Shown: piece by piece, positions 1-7,522 of the stretch | Numbering within the stretch: the stretch's first letter is position 1 | How the letters are laid out: every line of letters begins with the position of its first letter | Source: Jannaschia formosa | Lineage (GTDB): Bacteria; Pseudomonadota; Alphaproteobacteria; Rhodobacterales; Rhodobacteraceae | Length of the DNA: 64,000 nucleotides | Assembly: GCF_003340555.1 (NCBI RefSeq) | Contig: NZ_QPLJ01000018.1 | Span: 1 to 64,000, forward strand | Direction: 5' to 3' | Made by a program: the position numbers and the translations under genes | The notes under the pieces: generated by a model | What the model saw: the letters and a program-made list of their open reading frames with translations, nothing else | What the model was told of the DNA's origin: nothing | Database searches by the model: none

Positions 1-295
1 TGGCGATCGCCGGCGAGAACCGTTCCGCAAAGATCCGCGTCCGGCACAGCGAGGTCGGGCACCGAAAGCGCCGAGCACTCAGGATGAGCCTGACCTGGCG
101 CCCATGTGCCGGCAGATCCGCAAGACGACGCCGATAGCGGCTGTGTACACGACGAGAAATCTCACCGCATCTCGGGCAGGCCGCAGCTTCGCCTGCCGCC
201 TGCGTGTGGATCAGCACCGTATCCCCGACCAGCTCGATCCGCTCCGCCTTCAACCCTCCGGGCAGGAGCGCCCGTCGATCCACCCCAGATACCAT
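1..295 (-). CDS. ISL3-family transposase, N-terminal part (runs off left edge)
   Basis: The reading frame starts at an ATG preceded by an AGGAGGT ribosome binding site and stays open for 98 codons to the window edge. The translation has a CPRCG pair near residue 39 and a second cysteine pair (CPTSLC) about 50 residues later. These are separated by the basic, DLPAHG-containing segment typical of the N-terminal zinc-binding domain of ISL3 transposases. The DDE catalytic domain would lie outside the window, so whether the gene is intact cannot be judged. It lies next to an IS630-type remnant, so this end of the window is an insertion hotspot. The family call rests on the cysteine pattern and its spacing. 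Confidence 0.75.
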   Translation of the reverse strand, partial: MVSGVDRRALLPGGLKAERIELVGDTVLIHTQAAGEAAACPRCGEISRRVHSRYRRRLADLPAHGRQVRLILSARRFRCPTSLCRTRIFAERFSPAIA

Positions 296-418
296 CGGCA
301 ACCTCCTGTGAAGATTGCCGAAAGGTAGAGCTGCCGAGGATCAGCAGCACCAAATGCGAGCCAGACCCAGACTTGCACGCCGATTGACGGCGCTGAAACT
401 ACACCACTTGCTCGGACG

Positions 419-574
419 CTACCTGATCTCCGCCGTGCCGTGACCGTTCGCCGTCGCCAGAACGATATCGGCACGCCAGACCAGCTTACGCCGCGTGTTG
501 CGGTCGGCGACCAGAGCCACGAGGTAAGCTCGGTCGTCGGGGCTCAGATACAGGCAGATGTCATCGCGTCTCAT
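419..574 (-). pseudogene. IS630-family transposase remnant (N-terminus)
   Basis: A 51-codon frame begins at an ATG and ends at TAG. It encodes the start of an IS630-type transposase: LSPDDRAYL, then ADRNTRRKLVWRA and DIVLATANGHGTAEI. Family members continue here into a helix-turn-helix and a DDE domain. In this copy the frame stops and the following sequence no longer matches the family, so the gene is truncated. It was probably broken when the neighbouring ISL3-type element arrived, although the element end was not identified. Confidence 0.65.
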
Positions 575-630
575 GACCCGACAGTGACGCGCCCTTCAGC
601 AAAACGGAATCATCCGTCAGGCGGAGAACA

Positions 631-2130
631 TCAGGGCTCCAGCCACCTCTGGAAGCGCCCGTCGGCGATCAGCTGCGGCATGACCTGGTGGGCGTTGTGG
701 CCCTCCATCGGGTGCAGCGTCACGCCCTCCAGCCCCTCCAGGTCCTCGGCATGGCCGCGGTCGGTGTCGCGGTCGGCGCCGTAATGCAACTCGATCGGCG
801 CGCGCGACGGCAGCGCGGACAGCATGATGCGCAGGTCCAGGTCCTCGGGCGGGAAGCTGCGGCGCAGCTTGCCGATCAGGGCGCGGGCGCGGGAATCCGG
901 GCCCGTCAGGAAGCGGTCGATGCTGCTGGGGATCGAGAGGCCGTAGATCGCTGCCGCCCCCAGTTCGCGCCCGTAGTTGAGCGCGCTGAACCCGGAGGAC
1001 TGGCCGACCACGATCAGCCGCTCGGTGTTCAGCGCCACCAGCTCGTGGCGCAGCGCCTCGATCGTGCCGGCGCGGTCGGGGGCGAGCGACCCCACGCCGC
1101 CGATGAACAGCCGGTAGGAATGGTCGCGCAGGAACAGGGAGGCCGCCCCCGTCGCCGCGCAGAAGGCATCGACGAAGCGGACCGGATAGCCCAGCTGGTG
1201 GGCGAGATCGGTGAAGCCCAGGAGCGTCACCCCGGTCTGCGAGGGGGCCGAGCGGATGACCTCGGACCCGTCATCCTCGACCAGCGGGCGCTGGCGGGCG
1301 TCGGGGCCGGGGACGCGGGCGATGACCGAGCTGGCCAGCTCCTTGCGGACCGAGGCGTGGCGGCCGACGTTCTCGGCCTCGACCTCCTGGGCGAGGGCCA
1401 TCGCCTCCTCGGTGTGCCCGTCCAGCGCGAGGCCATAGGCCCGCTGCTCCTTGGATCCCTTGGCGCCCTCTCCGGCCATGGTCAGGTCGCCGCCGCGCCC
1501 CGCGCTGCCGAGCGCATTGGGCCAGCGCTTGCCCACGGCCTCGGTCAGGGCCACCCGGTCCTCGACCTCCATCCCCGCCAGCGTCATCTTCAGCGCCGGG
1601 TAGCCCGGATCCTTGGTGGGGCTGTCGAGCGCCGCGCGGACCGCGTCCACCGCGCGTTCCGGCCTGTCCGAGCGCAGCACCGAGACATAGACCAGCCGGT
1701 GCGCGAGCGGGCTCGAGGGATTGAGCGCGGTGGCCCGGCGGGCGACCTCCTCGGCCTCGCCGAAGCGGCGCGCGCGGACCAGCAGGCGCGCATGGCGCAG
1801 CACGGGGGCGAAGCGCTCGACCTGCGGGGCGAGCCATTCGAGCAGCGCAAGCTCCGGCCCCGGGGGCAGGTCCTTCGGGTCGAGCCCCTCGTAGACCGCG
1901 TCCACCGCCTGCGGATCGGCCCCGGCCTCGCCCGCCCGGCGCAGCGCGTCGAGCGCCCGCCCGGAGGCTCCCATCAGCGCCTCGGCGCGGGCGCGCAGCA
2001 ACAGCCCCTCGGGACTGTCGCGGTCCTCGGCGGGCAGCGCGTCGAGAAGGATGGTCGCGCTCTCGCCGTCCTCCGCGTCGAGATGGCGGCGCGGCTCGGC
2101 GAGGGCATCGCTCTGGTCGGTCCGGTCCAT
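631..2130 (-). CDS. TPR-like protein with C-terminal alpha/beta-hydrolase-like domain
   Basis: This 499-residue protein has no signal peptide. Residues 1-280 are alanine-rich helical repeats of TPR type, with segments such as RRFGEAEEVARRATALNPSS (about 121-140). Residues 295-499 look like an alpha/beta-hydrolase fold: a GQSSG nucleophile elbow with Ser378, an acidic candidate near 453-455 and a histidine in the EGHNAH segment (478 or 481). Substrate and reaction are unknown; a glycan or acyl esterase role is only a guess suggested by the neighbouring polysaccharide genes. It is the last gene of the leftward block and lies next to IS debris. A parS-like palindrome lies about 75 bp upstream of its start. 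The hydrolase assignment is moderately sure, the function is not. Confidence 0.6.
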   Translation of the reverse strand: MDRTDQSDALAEPRRHLDAEDGESATILLDALPAEDRDSPEGLLLRARAEALMGASGRALDALRRAGEAGADPQAVDAVYEGLDPKDLPPGPELALLEWLAPQVERFAPVLRHARLLVRARRFGEAEEVARRATALNPSSPLAHRLVYVSVLRSDRPERAVDAVRAALDSPTKDPGYPALKMTLAGMEVEDRVALTEAVGKRWPNALGSAGRGGDLTMAGEGAKGSKEQRAYGLALDGHTEEAMALAQEVEAENVGRHASVRKELASSVIARVPGPDARQRPLVEDDGSEVIRSAPSQTGVTLLGFTDLAHQLGYPVRFVDAFCAATGAASLFLRDHSYRLFIGGVGSLAPDRAGTIEALRHELVALNTERLIVVGQSSGFSALNYGRELGAAAIYGLSIPSSIDRFLTGPDSRARALIGKLRRSFPPEDLDLRIMLSALPSRAPIELHYGADRDTDRGHAEDLEGLEGVTLHPMEGHNAHQVMPQLIADGRFQRWLEP

Positions 2131-2204
2131 GGGGGTCTCCCGTCATTCGTGTCGGCGGCGGTATAGGGCAGCGGGCGCCCGCCTTCCACTGGGCGCGGAC
2201 AGGT

Positions 2205-2220
2205 GTTTCGCATGCGAAAC
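2205..2220. promoter_or_regulatory. parS-like palindrome, site 1
   Basis: A perfect 16-bp palindrome, GTTTCGCATGCGAAAC, in non-coding DNA. It shares the GTTTC...GAAAC arms of known ParB-binding parS sites. Seven copies or one-base variants occur in this window, five of them within 5 kb of parAB. ParB binding is inferred. Confidence 0.65.
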
Positions 2221-2238
2221 GGTGAGCGAGCTTCCCGG

Positions 2239-2259
2239 AAAAGGTCCGGTGGACCTTTT
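2239..2259. terminator. Hairpin downstream of parS-like site 1, bidirectional terminator candidate
   Basis: AAAAGGTCC and GGACCTTTT form a perfect 9-bp stem with a 3-base loop, with A and T tracts at its ends. A second, slightly imperfect copy lies at 2300-2320. The stem is flanked by an outer GCGAGC/GCTCGC pair. It sits just after the 3' end of the large RTX protease gene, so termination of that leftward transcript is a plausible role. Confidence 0.5.
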
Positions 2260-2370
2260 CGCTCGCGAACGGGCGGAGCCCCCAAAGCGAGCTTCCCGGA
2301 AAAGGTCCGGTGGTCCTTTTCGCCCTCCGGAGATTTCGTGCCGAAATGCCGGGGAACGGGCGGAGCCCCG

Positions 2371-4461
2371 TCAGAACAGCAGAAGGTCCTCCGCCTCGAT
2401 CCGGCCGCCGCCCTCGATCACGGCCAGCAGGGTCGGGGCCTCGCCGTCGCGACGGCCGTCGAGATCGACCGACAGGGCGCCGGTGCGGGTGTCGTAGAAG
2501 GCCCGCTCGTTCTGGAGCGCGGCGCGGATCTGGGCCTGGGTCACGTCGCGGATGTCGATGTCCTCGCCGCCGAGGCCAAACAGCCGATCCTCCAGCGCGA
2601 TCCGGTCGCCCGCCCCGAAGTCGACGATGCGCGCGGGGTCGCCCGCGAGGTCGCCGCGCAGGAAGGCGAAGACGTCGGCGCCCGCGCCGCCCTCCAGCCT
2701 GTCGGCCCCGCCGCCGCCGATCAGGACGTTGTTGCCGGCATTGCCCGTGATGGCGGTCGCGCCCGCATTGCCGGTGACGCGGGCATCGGCGGTGCCGGTG
2801 AGCGTGACGGCCTCGATCTCGGCGCCGCGCAGCACCACCGCCGCGTCCGAGACCACGGTGTCGCGGCCCTCGCCCGCGCGCTCGACGAGGCGGTCCCCCG
2901 CACCGGCCAGAAGGCGGTCGTCGCCCGGGCCGCCGTCGAGCGTGTCGGCCCCTGCCCCGCCGTCGAGCGTGTCGTCGCCCCCGCGCCCCTCCAGCCGGTC
3001 GGCGCCGCCGAAGCCCAGCATCAGGTCGGCGCCGGCGGTGCCGATCAGCACGTCGGGGCCCTCGTGGCCCTCGATCGGGCCGGGGTTCCCGGGGGTGTCG
3101 AGCAGCACGAAATGGGTCGCGTCGAGCGGCGTGCCTGCCTGGCTCGCGTGGAAGACGTCGAGCCCGGTGCCGTCGGCGAAGGTCAGGCGCGAGACGTTGC
3201 CGAAGGGCTTGGCGATCGCCGCCGCCGCCGCCTCGGCCGAGGCGAAGCCCGATCCCGAAAGCTCGATCCGCTCGGAGCCGAGGTCGAAATCCTGGATCCG
3301 CGCCAGCCCGCCGCCCGCGGTCAAGCGGAACAGGTCCGCCCCCTCCTGCCCGAAGAGCGCATCGGTGCCGAGACCTGCCACGACCAGGTCGTCGCCCGCC
3401 CCGGCCTGGACCGTGTCGTCGCCCGCGCCGCCGTCGAGCGTGTCGCCGCCATCGCCTCCGAACAGCGCGTCGGCCCCCTCGCCGCCCCGCAGCGCGTCCG
3501 CCTCGGTCCCGCCCGAGAGGTTGTCGTCGCCCGCGCCCCCATCGAGCGTATCGCCCCCCGCCCCGCCCAGCAGCCGGTCGTTCCCCGCACCGCCCGACAC
3601 CTCGTCGTCCCCGGCCTCGCCCTGGATCGTGTCGTCGCCGCCCAGCCCGTCGATGGCGTCGGCCACGACGGTGCCGAAGATCGTCTCGCCCTCTTCGGTG
3701 GCCAGAGGCGAGGTCGCGCCTTGGGCGGTGAAGCCCGCGATCTCCCAGCCGATATCGGCCAGCATCGCCTTGTCGATCCCGGTGGGCAGGCTCCGCCGCC
3801 CGTTGGTCAGCGAGGGGTCCATCAGCACGCTGTCCATGGCGAAGCCGTTCTCGACATGGCCGAGCCCGGCCTGCAGCGGGATCGGCTCACCGCCGTTGAC
3901 GGCCAGGGCGTTCGGCCCGTCGAAGGCACGGCCCGCCCCGATCGCGTCGAAGATTGCGGCGGTGCCGAAGCCCAGCACATGCCCGATCTCGTGCAGCGAG
4001 ACCGAGACGAAATCGGCCTTGCCCGGCGCGGGCGCGTCGAGCGCGAAGGACCAGTCGGTGCCCGTGTCGTAGGAGACGGTGCCGACCCAGGGCTCGAAAT
4101 CGGTGACCGGCCCCTGGCTGCGGAAATCCCCCGAGACCCGCGCCGAGAAGGCGTCGCCCAGGCTCAGGCCGCCATCGCCGGTGCCGTCGAAGCCGCCGAA
4201 GGCCAGCGGGCCCGCAAGCTGCTCGGCGCCGACGAAGATCAGCAGGTCGTCGATGGGCCGGTCCAGCACGACGCGCCGGGAGGTGCCCGCGTTCGAGGGG
4301 TCGTCGATCTCGAAGGCGATGCCGACGGGGACGTCCTCGAACTCGTCGAGCAGGATGTCCTCCCAGATCGCGACGGCGCGATCGAGGGCGGCGCGGGCGG
4401 CGGGGTCGTCGAAGAAGCCGCTGGAATCGAAGCGGGTGTCGATCTGGATGTCGAAGGACAT
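2371..4461 (-). CDS. RTX-repeat secreted metalloprotease, metzincin-like
   Basis: Encodes 696 residues from the ATG chosen here; the frame stays open 23 codons further upstream, but homology with the tandem paralogue begins at this MSFDIQIDTRFD start. The N-terminal 220 residues form a metzincin-like catalytic domain with HEIGH at 157-161. Threonine stands where a matrixin would have its third zinc histidine. A later GHVE histidine (202) followed by the VLMDP turn (212-216) resembles the leishmanolysin-type arrangement instead. Residues about 265-510 carry many glycine/aspartate nonapeptides of the GGAGDD type, which bind calcium and mark type I secretion substrates. No classical signal peptide is present, which agrees with type I export. 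No secretion ABC transporter for it is encoded in this window. Confidence 0.8.
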   Translation of the reverse strand: MSFDIQIDTRFDSSGFFDDPAARAALDRAVAIWEDILLDEFEDVPVGIAFEIDDPSNAGTSRRVVLDRPIDDLLIFVGAEQLAGPLAFGGFDGTGDGGLSLGDAFSARVSGDFRSQGPVTDFEPWVGTVSYDTGTDWSFALDAPAPGKADFVSVSLHEIGHVLGFGTAAIFDAIGAGRAFDGPNALAVNGGEPIPLQAGLGHVENGFAMDSVLMDPSLTNGRRSLPTGIDKAMLADIGWEIAGFTAQGATSPLATEEGETIFGTVVADAIDGLGGDDTIQGEAGDDEVSGGAGNDRLLGGAGGDTLDGGAGDDNLSGGTEADALRGGEGADALFGGDGGDTLDGGAGDDTVQAGAGDDLVVAGLGTDALFGQEGADLFRLTAGGGLARIQDFDLGSERIELSGSGFASAEAAAAAIAKPFGNVSRLTFADGTGLDVFHASQAGTPLDATHFVLLDTPGNPGPIEGHEGPDVLIGTAGADLMLGFGGADRLEGRGGDDTLDGGAGADTLDGGPGDDRLLAGAGDRLVERAGEGRDTVVSDAAVVLRGAEIEAVTLTGTADARVTGNAGATAITGNAGNNVLIGGGGADRLEGGAGADVFAFLRGDLAGDPARIVDFGAGDRIALEDRLFGLGGEDIDIRDVTQAQIRAALQNERAFYDTRTGALSVDLDGRRDGEAPTLLAVIEGGGRIEAEDLLLF

Positions 4462-4563
4462 GGCGCGCGCGGTCTCCGGACGGGTCTCGGTGCTCTGCCC
4501 ACGGTTTCCGGCCCGCGCGCCGGAAGGCAAGCGCGGATCGGGGGCTCCGCCCGCGCGCGGGCG

Positions 4564-4584
4564 AAAAGGTCCACCGGACCTTTT
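4564..4584. terminator. Hairpin next to parS-like site 2
   Basis: AAAAGGTCC and GGACCTTTT flank a 3-base loop. This is the same stem as at 2239-2259 but in inverted orientation relative to its parS-like partner. It lies between the two tandem protease genes and could terminate the upstream gene's leftward transcript. Confidence 0.5.
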
Positions 4585-4612
4585 CCGGGAAGCCCGCTCG
4601 CCGGTCCGAAAT

Positions 4613-4628
4613 GTTTCGCATGCGAAAC
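4613..4628. promoter_or_regulatory. parS-like palindrome, site 2
   Basis: A perfect copy of GTTTCGCATGCGAAAC in the 171-bp gap between the two RTX protease genes. It touches the 3' end of the downstream-lying gene at 4633. Confidence 0.65.
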
Positions 4629-4632
4629 GGTC

Positions 4633-6051
4633 TCAGAAGAGCAGCAGGTCCTCCGCCTCGATCCGTCCGCCGCCCTCGATCACGACGAGGGCGCGCAGCC
4701 CCTCCCCCTCCGCGACCGAAAGCGTGCCGCTTCGGCCGTCATAGGCCGCCTGCCCCGCCCGCAGCACCGCCGCGACCTGCGCCGCGGTCACGGGCCGCGC
4801 GTCGATGGCGCCGTCGCCCAGGCCGAACAGCCGGTCGTCCAGCGCGATCCGGTCGCCCGGACCGAAATCGGCGATCCGCGCGGGCGGGCCGGACTCGCCG
4901 CGCAGGAAGACGAAGGTGTCGGCGCCGCGGTTGCCGGTGAGCAGGTCGCCGCCCCCGCCCCCGATCAGCAGGTTGTCGCCCCGGTTGCCCGAGATCGCCG
5001 TGGCGACGCCGTTGCCGGTCACCCGCAGGGGGGCCGCCCCGGTCAGGAAGACCGCCTCGACCTCGGCCCCGCCCAGCGTGACGTCGGCGGAGGCGATGAC
5101 GGTGTCGCGGCCCTCGCCCGCCCGCTCGCGCAGGCAGTCGCCCGGATCGTCGATGAGATAGGCGTCGTCCCCCGGCCCGCCGATCAGCAGGTCCGCGCCC
5201 GCGCCGCCGTCGAGCCTGTCGTCCCCCGCCCCGCCCGACAGGGTATCGGCCACGGCGCTGCCCCAGGTCGCGTCGTCCCCGGCGGTGGCCAGCGGCGGGG
5301 TCGCGCCCTGCGTCTCGAAGCCCGCGATCTCCCAGCCGATATCGGCCAGGATGGCGCGGTCGAGCGCCGTGGGCATCAACCGCGCGCCCGTGCCGAGGAT
5401 CGGATCCATCAGCACCGAGTCCCCGGCGAAGCCCTCGGCGACATGGCCCAGGTCCGGCTCCAGCGGGACCGGAACGCCGCCGTTCGCCGCCCGGGCGTTC
5501 GGACCGTCGAAGCCGCCCTCCCGGGCCAGCCGGGTGAAGATCGGCGCGGTGCCGAAGCCCAGCACATGCCCGATCTCGTGGAGCGCGATCGACAGGAAGT
5601 CGAAGCTGCCGGGGGCGGGGGGGCCGGGGGCGAAGGACCAGGCGGTCCCGGTGTCGAAGGTGATGCCGCCGGCCCAGGGCTCGAAATCGGTCACGGGGCC
5701 CTGTCCGCGGAAATCGCCCGAGACCCGCGCCTCATAGGCGGTGCCGAGGCTCTGGCCGTCCCGCCCGAACCCGTCCGGCCCGCCGAGCGCCAGCATGCCG
5801 CCGCCGAGCGCCTCGGCGCCCACGAAGATCAGCAGATCGTCGATGGGTGCGTCGAGGACGATGCGGCGGGTGGTGCCCAAGGCCGAGGGGTCCTCGATGT
5901 CGAAGGCGATGCCCGCGGGGACGGGGGCGAAGTCGTCGCGCAGGATCTCTTCCCAGATGCGGCCCGCCTCCTCCAGCGCGGCGCGCGCGCCCGGGGCCTC
6001 GAAGAACCCGGTCGGATCGAAGCGCGTGTCGAAGCGGATGTCGAAGGGCAT
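4633..6051 (-). CDS. RTX-repeat secreted metalloprotease, paralogue of the neighbour
   Basis: Encodes 472 residues from the ATG that aligns with the paralogue's start (MPFDIRFDTRFDP); an alternative start lies 10 codons upstream. The catalytic domain closely follows that of the gene at 2371-4461, with HEIGH at 158-162, the LGHVAEGF histidine at 203 and an LMDP turn near 214-217. The RTX block is much shorter, with only a few glycine/aspartate repeats, followed by a similar C-terminal domain ending EAEDLLLF. The pair is clearly a tandem duplication in which the repeat region was lost or gained. Both are probably exported by a type I system encoded elsewhere. The target substrate is unknown. 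Confidence 0.8.
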   Translation of the reverse strand: MPFDIRFDTRFDPTGFFEAPGARAALEEAGRIWEEILRDDFAPVPAGIAFDIEDPSALGTTRRIVLDAPIDDLLIFVGAEALGGGMLALGGPDGFGRDGQSLGTAYEARVSGDFRGQGPVTDFEPWAGGITFDTGTAWSFAPGPPAPGSFDFLSIALHEIGHVLGFGTAPIFTRLAREGGFDGPNARAANGGVPVPLEPDLGHVAEGFAGDSVLMDPILGTGARLMPTALDRAILADIGWEIAGFETQGATPPLATAGDDATWGSAVADTLSGGAGDDRLDGGAGADLLIGGPGDDAYLIDDPGDCLRERAGEGRDTVIASADVTLGGAEVEAVFLTGAAPLRVTGNGVATAISGNRGDNLLIGGGGGDLLTGNRGADTFVFLRGESGPPARIADFGPGDRIALDDRLFGLGDGAIDARPVTAAQVAAVLRAGQAAYDGRSGTLSVAEGEGLRALVVIEGGGRIEAEDLLLF

Positions 6052-6132
6052 GGAGGCTCCGGCGGGGTCGGTCGCGCGCAAGGTCCGTCAGGGCCGCGGC
6101 GGAGGCAAGGCGCGGCGGCGGCGGGGCCCGAT

Positions 6133-6148
6133 GTTTCGCGTGCGAAAC
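6133..6148. promoter_or_regulatory. parS-like palindrome, site 3 (one-base variant)
   Basis: GTTTCGCGTGCGAAAC: both 7-bp arms are intact, with GT instead of AT at the centre. On the other strand it is identical to the site inside parB at 6844. It lies upstream of the shorter protease gene. Confidence 0.55.
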
Positions 6149-6237
6149 AGTGAGCGGGATTCCCGGGAAAGGTCCGGAGGGACCTATTCGCCTGCGAGCA
6201 GGCAGAGCCCGGATCGGAGGGACCGCGGGGGAGGAAT

Positions 6238-6253
6238 GTTTCGCATGCGAAAC
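6238..6253. promoter_or_regulatory. parS-like palindrome, site 4
   Basis: A perfect GTTTCGCATGCGAAAC copy in non-coding DNA between the protease genes and parB. It is 105 bp from site 3. Confidence 0.65.
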
Positions 6254-6475
6254 GGTGGGCACGTCCCTGATAGCGTCTCTGACACGGGGGTTTTGCCCCA
6301 CCCCCGGCGGGATCGCCCGGCGGGGCCGTGCGCCTCCGGCGGGGATATTTCGGGAGGGAAGAAGGGAAGGGGCGGGACGATCCAAGGGTCTGTCGCGCCG
6401 GATGGAGCCGGTTTGCCTGGGCGTCGTCATGGCTGGATCGCGTCCGGCCATGACGGGCGCGGGGGGTGGTCCGAC

Positions 6476-6501
6476 AGTCTCTAACCCCGGCGTTAGAGAC
6501 T
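6476..6501. terminator. Hairpin overlapping the parB stop codon
   Basis: AGTCTCTAAC and GTTAGAGACT form a perfect 10-bp stem around a 6-base loop, and the stem includes part of the parB TAG stop. There is no T tract on the parB transcript side, so it may be an RNA-stabilising 3' structure or a protein-binding palindrome rather than an intrinsic terminator. Confidence 0.4.
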
Positions 6502-7495
6502 ATCGCCGTGCCTTCAGCCAGGCCTCGAGGCCGCGCCGGAGCGCCGCATCGACGCCGGGGCCGCTGAGGATCAGGCACTCGCCCTCCTGCCGCATCTCCA
6601 CCGGGGCCGGCGGGGCGGGGGGCTTCGGCGCGGCGGGTGCGAGCGCGCGCATGAGAAGGGTCTGTTCCTGCTCCGCGCTTTCGGGCACGGCCTGCCGCAG
6701 GGCCGACCGCAGGCGGGGCAGGGTGGCCGGATCCTCCAGCGCGCGGGCCAGCGCGAGGCCGCGCTTCTCGGACAGGGCGGTCGGGAAGCGCAGCAGCCCG
6801 TCGAGCGCGGCGACCACCGGAACGAAGCTTCCGATCTTCGAGCGTTTCGCACGCGAAACGCTTCCGTAGAGACGTTTCAGAGCCGTGGCGGCGTCGGGGA
6901 AGGCGCCCGCCTCGGTCGCTTTCAGCACGATGCGCGCGCGTTCCCAGAACGAGAGGTCGGCGCGGATCTCGTTCTCCTCGACCATGGCGAGATAGGCGTC
7001 CGGCGCCTGCGTCGGCGGCAGCACCCGGGCGGTGACGCGGGCGAAGCGATCCTCGCCGGTCTCCTGGTGCAGGCGGCGCAGCGCGGTGATCCGGCGCATG
7101 CCCGAGATCAGGCCGTAGCGTTCGCGCGGGTCGCCCGGCAGGCGGGCCACGTCGACGGGGGTCTGCTGGCCGCGGGCGCGGATGCTCTCGACCAGGGCCT
7201 CCATCTCCTCGTCGCCGCCGGGCAGGCGGTCGCGCTCCAGATGGGCGAGCTCGATCTTGCCGAGCGGCAGGGTCGTCAGCAGCAGACCCCTGGCGCGGGC
7301 ATCGGCGAGATAGTCCGACATCTCGCGCATCGCCGCCGCCTCGGAGGCGGCGCCGGCGACCTGCGCGATCGGTGCCGCGGGGGCGGGCAGGGGAGAGGCG
7401 CCCGCCGCGGGGAACCCCGTCGACTTGGTCTCGATCCCGGCGGGAATCCGGTCGGGGGTGCTGGGGGTGGGAAGCAGGCGCTTGCGCTTGGCCAT
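6500..7495 (-). CDS. parB: ParB-type plasmid partition protein
   Basis: Encodes 331 residues from an ATG behind a good AGGAGAC ribosome binding site. The N-terminal third is proline/alanine-rich. A ParB/Srx-type domain follows, with the LISGMRRITALRRL signature near residues 128-141. A helix-turn-helix region comes next (EENEIRADLSFWERARIV, then the ALKRLYGSVSRAKRSKIG segment). The protein should bind parS sites and, with the adjacent ParA ATPase, segregate the replicon. It follows parA after 27 bp on the same strand, the usual parAB order. A parS-like site lies inside its own gene, in the recognition-helix region (residues 213-218), so parB carries a likely target of its product. Confidence 0.88.
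   Translation of the reverse strand: MAKRKRLLPTPSTPDRIPAGIETKSTGFPAAGASPLPAPAAPIAQVAGAASEAAAMREMSDYLADARARGLLLTTLPLGKIELAHLERDRLPGGDEEMEALVESIRARGQQTPVDVARLPGDPRERYGLISGMRRITALRRLHQETGEDRFARVTARVLPPTQAPDAYLAMVEENEIRADLSFWERARIVLKATEAGAFPDAATALKRLYGSVSRAKRSKIGSFVPVVAALDGLLRFPTALSEKRGLALARALEDPATLPRLRSALRQAVPESAEQEQTLLMRALAPAAPKPPAPPAPVEMRQEGECLILSGPGVDAALRRGLEAWLKARR
6844..6859. promoter_or_regulatory. parS-like palindrome, site 5, inside parB
   Basis: GTTTCGCACGCGAAAC is the reverse complement of site 3. It is translated as VSRAKR (ParB residues 213-218), the same reading phase as the site in the mutase gene at 28246. Confidence 0.55.
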
Positions 7496-7522
7496 GTCGT
7501 GTCTCCTTGCTGCCGCCCGTCC

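Larger units (their letters stand above)
6052..6499. other. Gene-free segment with two parS-like sites and hairpins
   Basis: No coding sequence is supported here. It holds two parS-like sites, an imperfect copy of the AAAGGTCC hairpin at 6168-6187, and an 8-bp inverted repeat (GTCATGGC / GCCATGAC) at 6426-6454. It also carries a copy of the CTCCGGCGGGGATATTTCGG motif near 6332-6352. A 10-bp-stem hairpin straddles the parB stop codon. Confidence 0.6.

Noticed and set aside
2203-6153. A 1316-codon open frame on the top strand across both protease genes
   Set aside because: It is an antisense shadow of two well-supported RTX genes in GC-rich DNA. It has no family motif and spans parS-like sites and hairpins.
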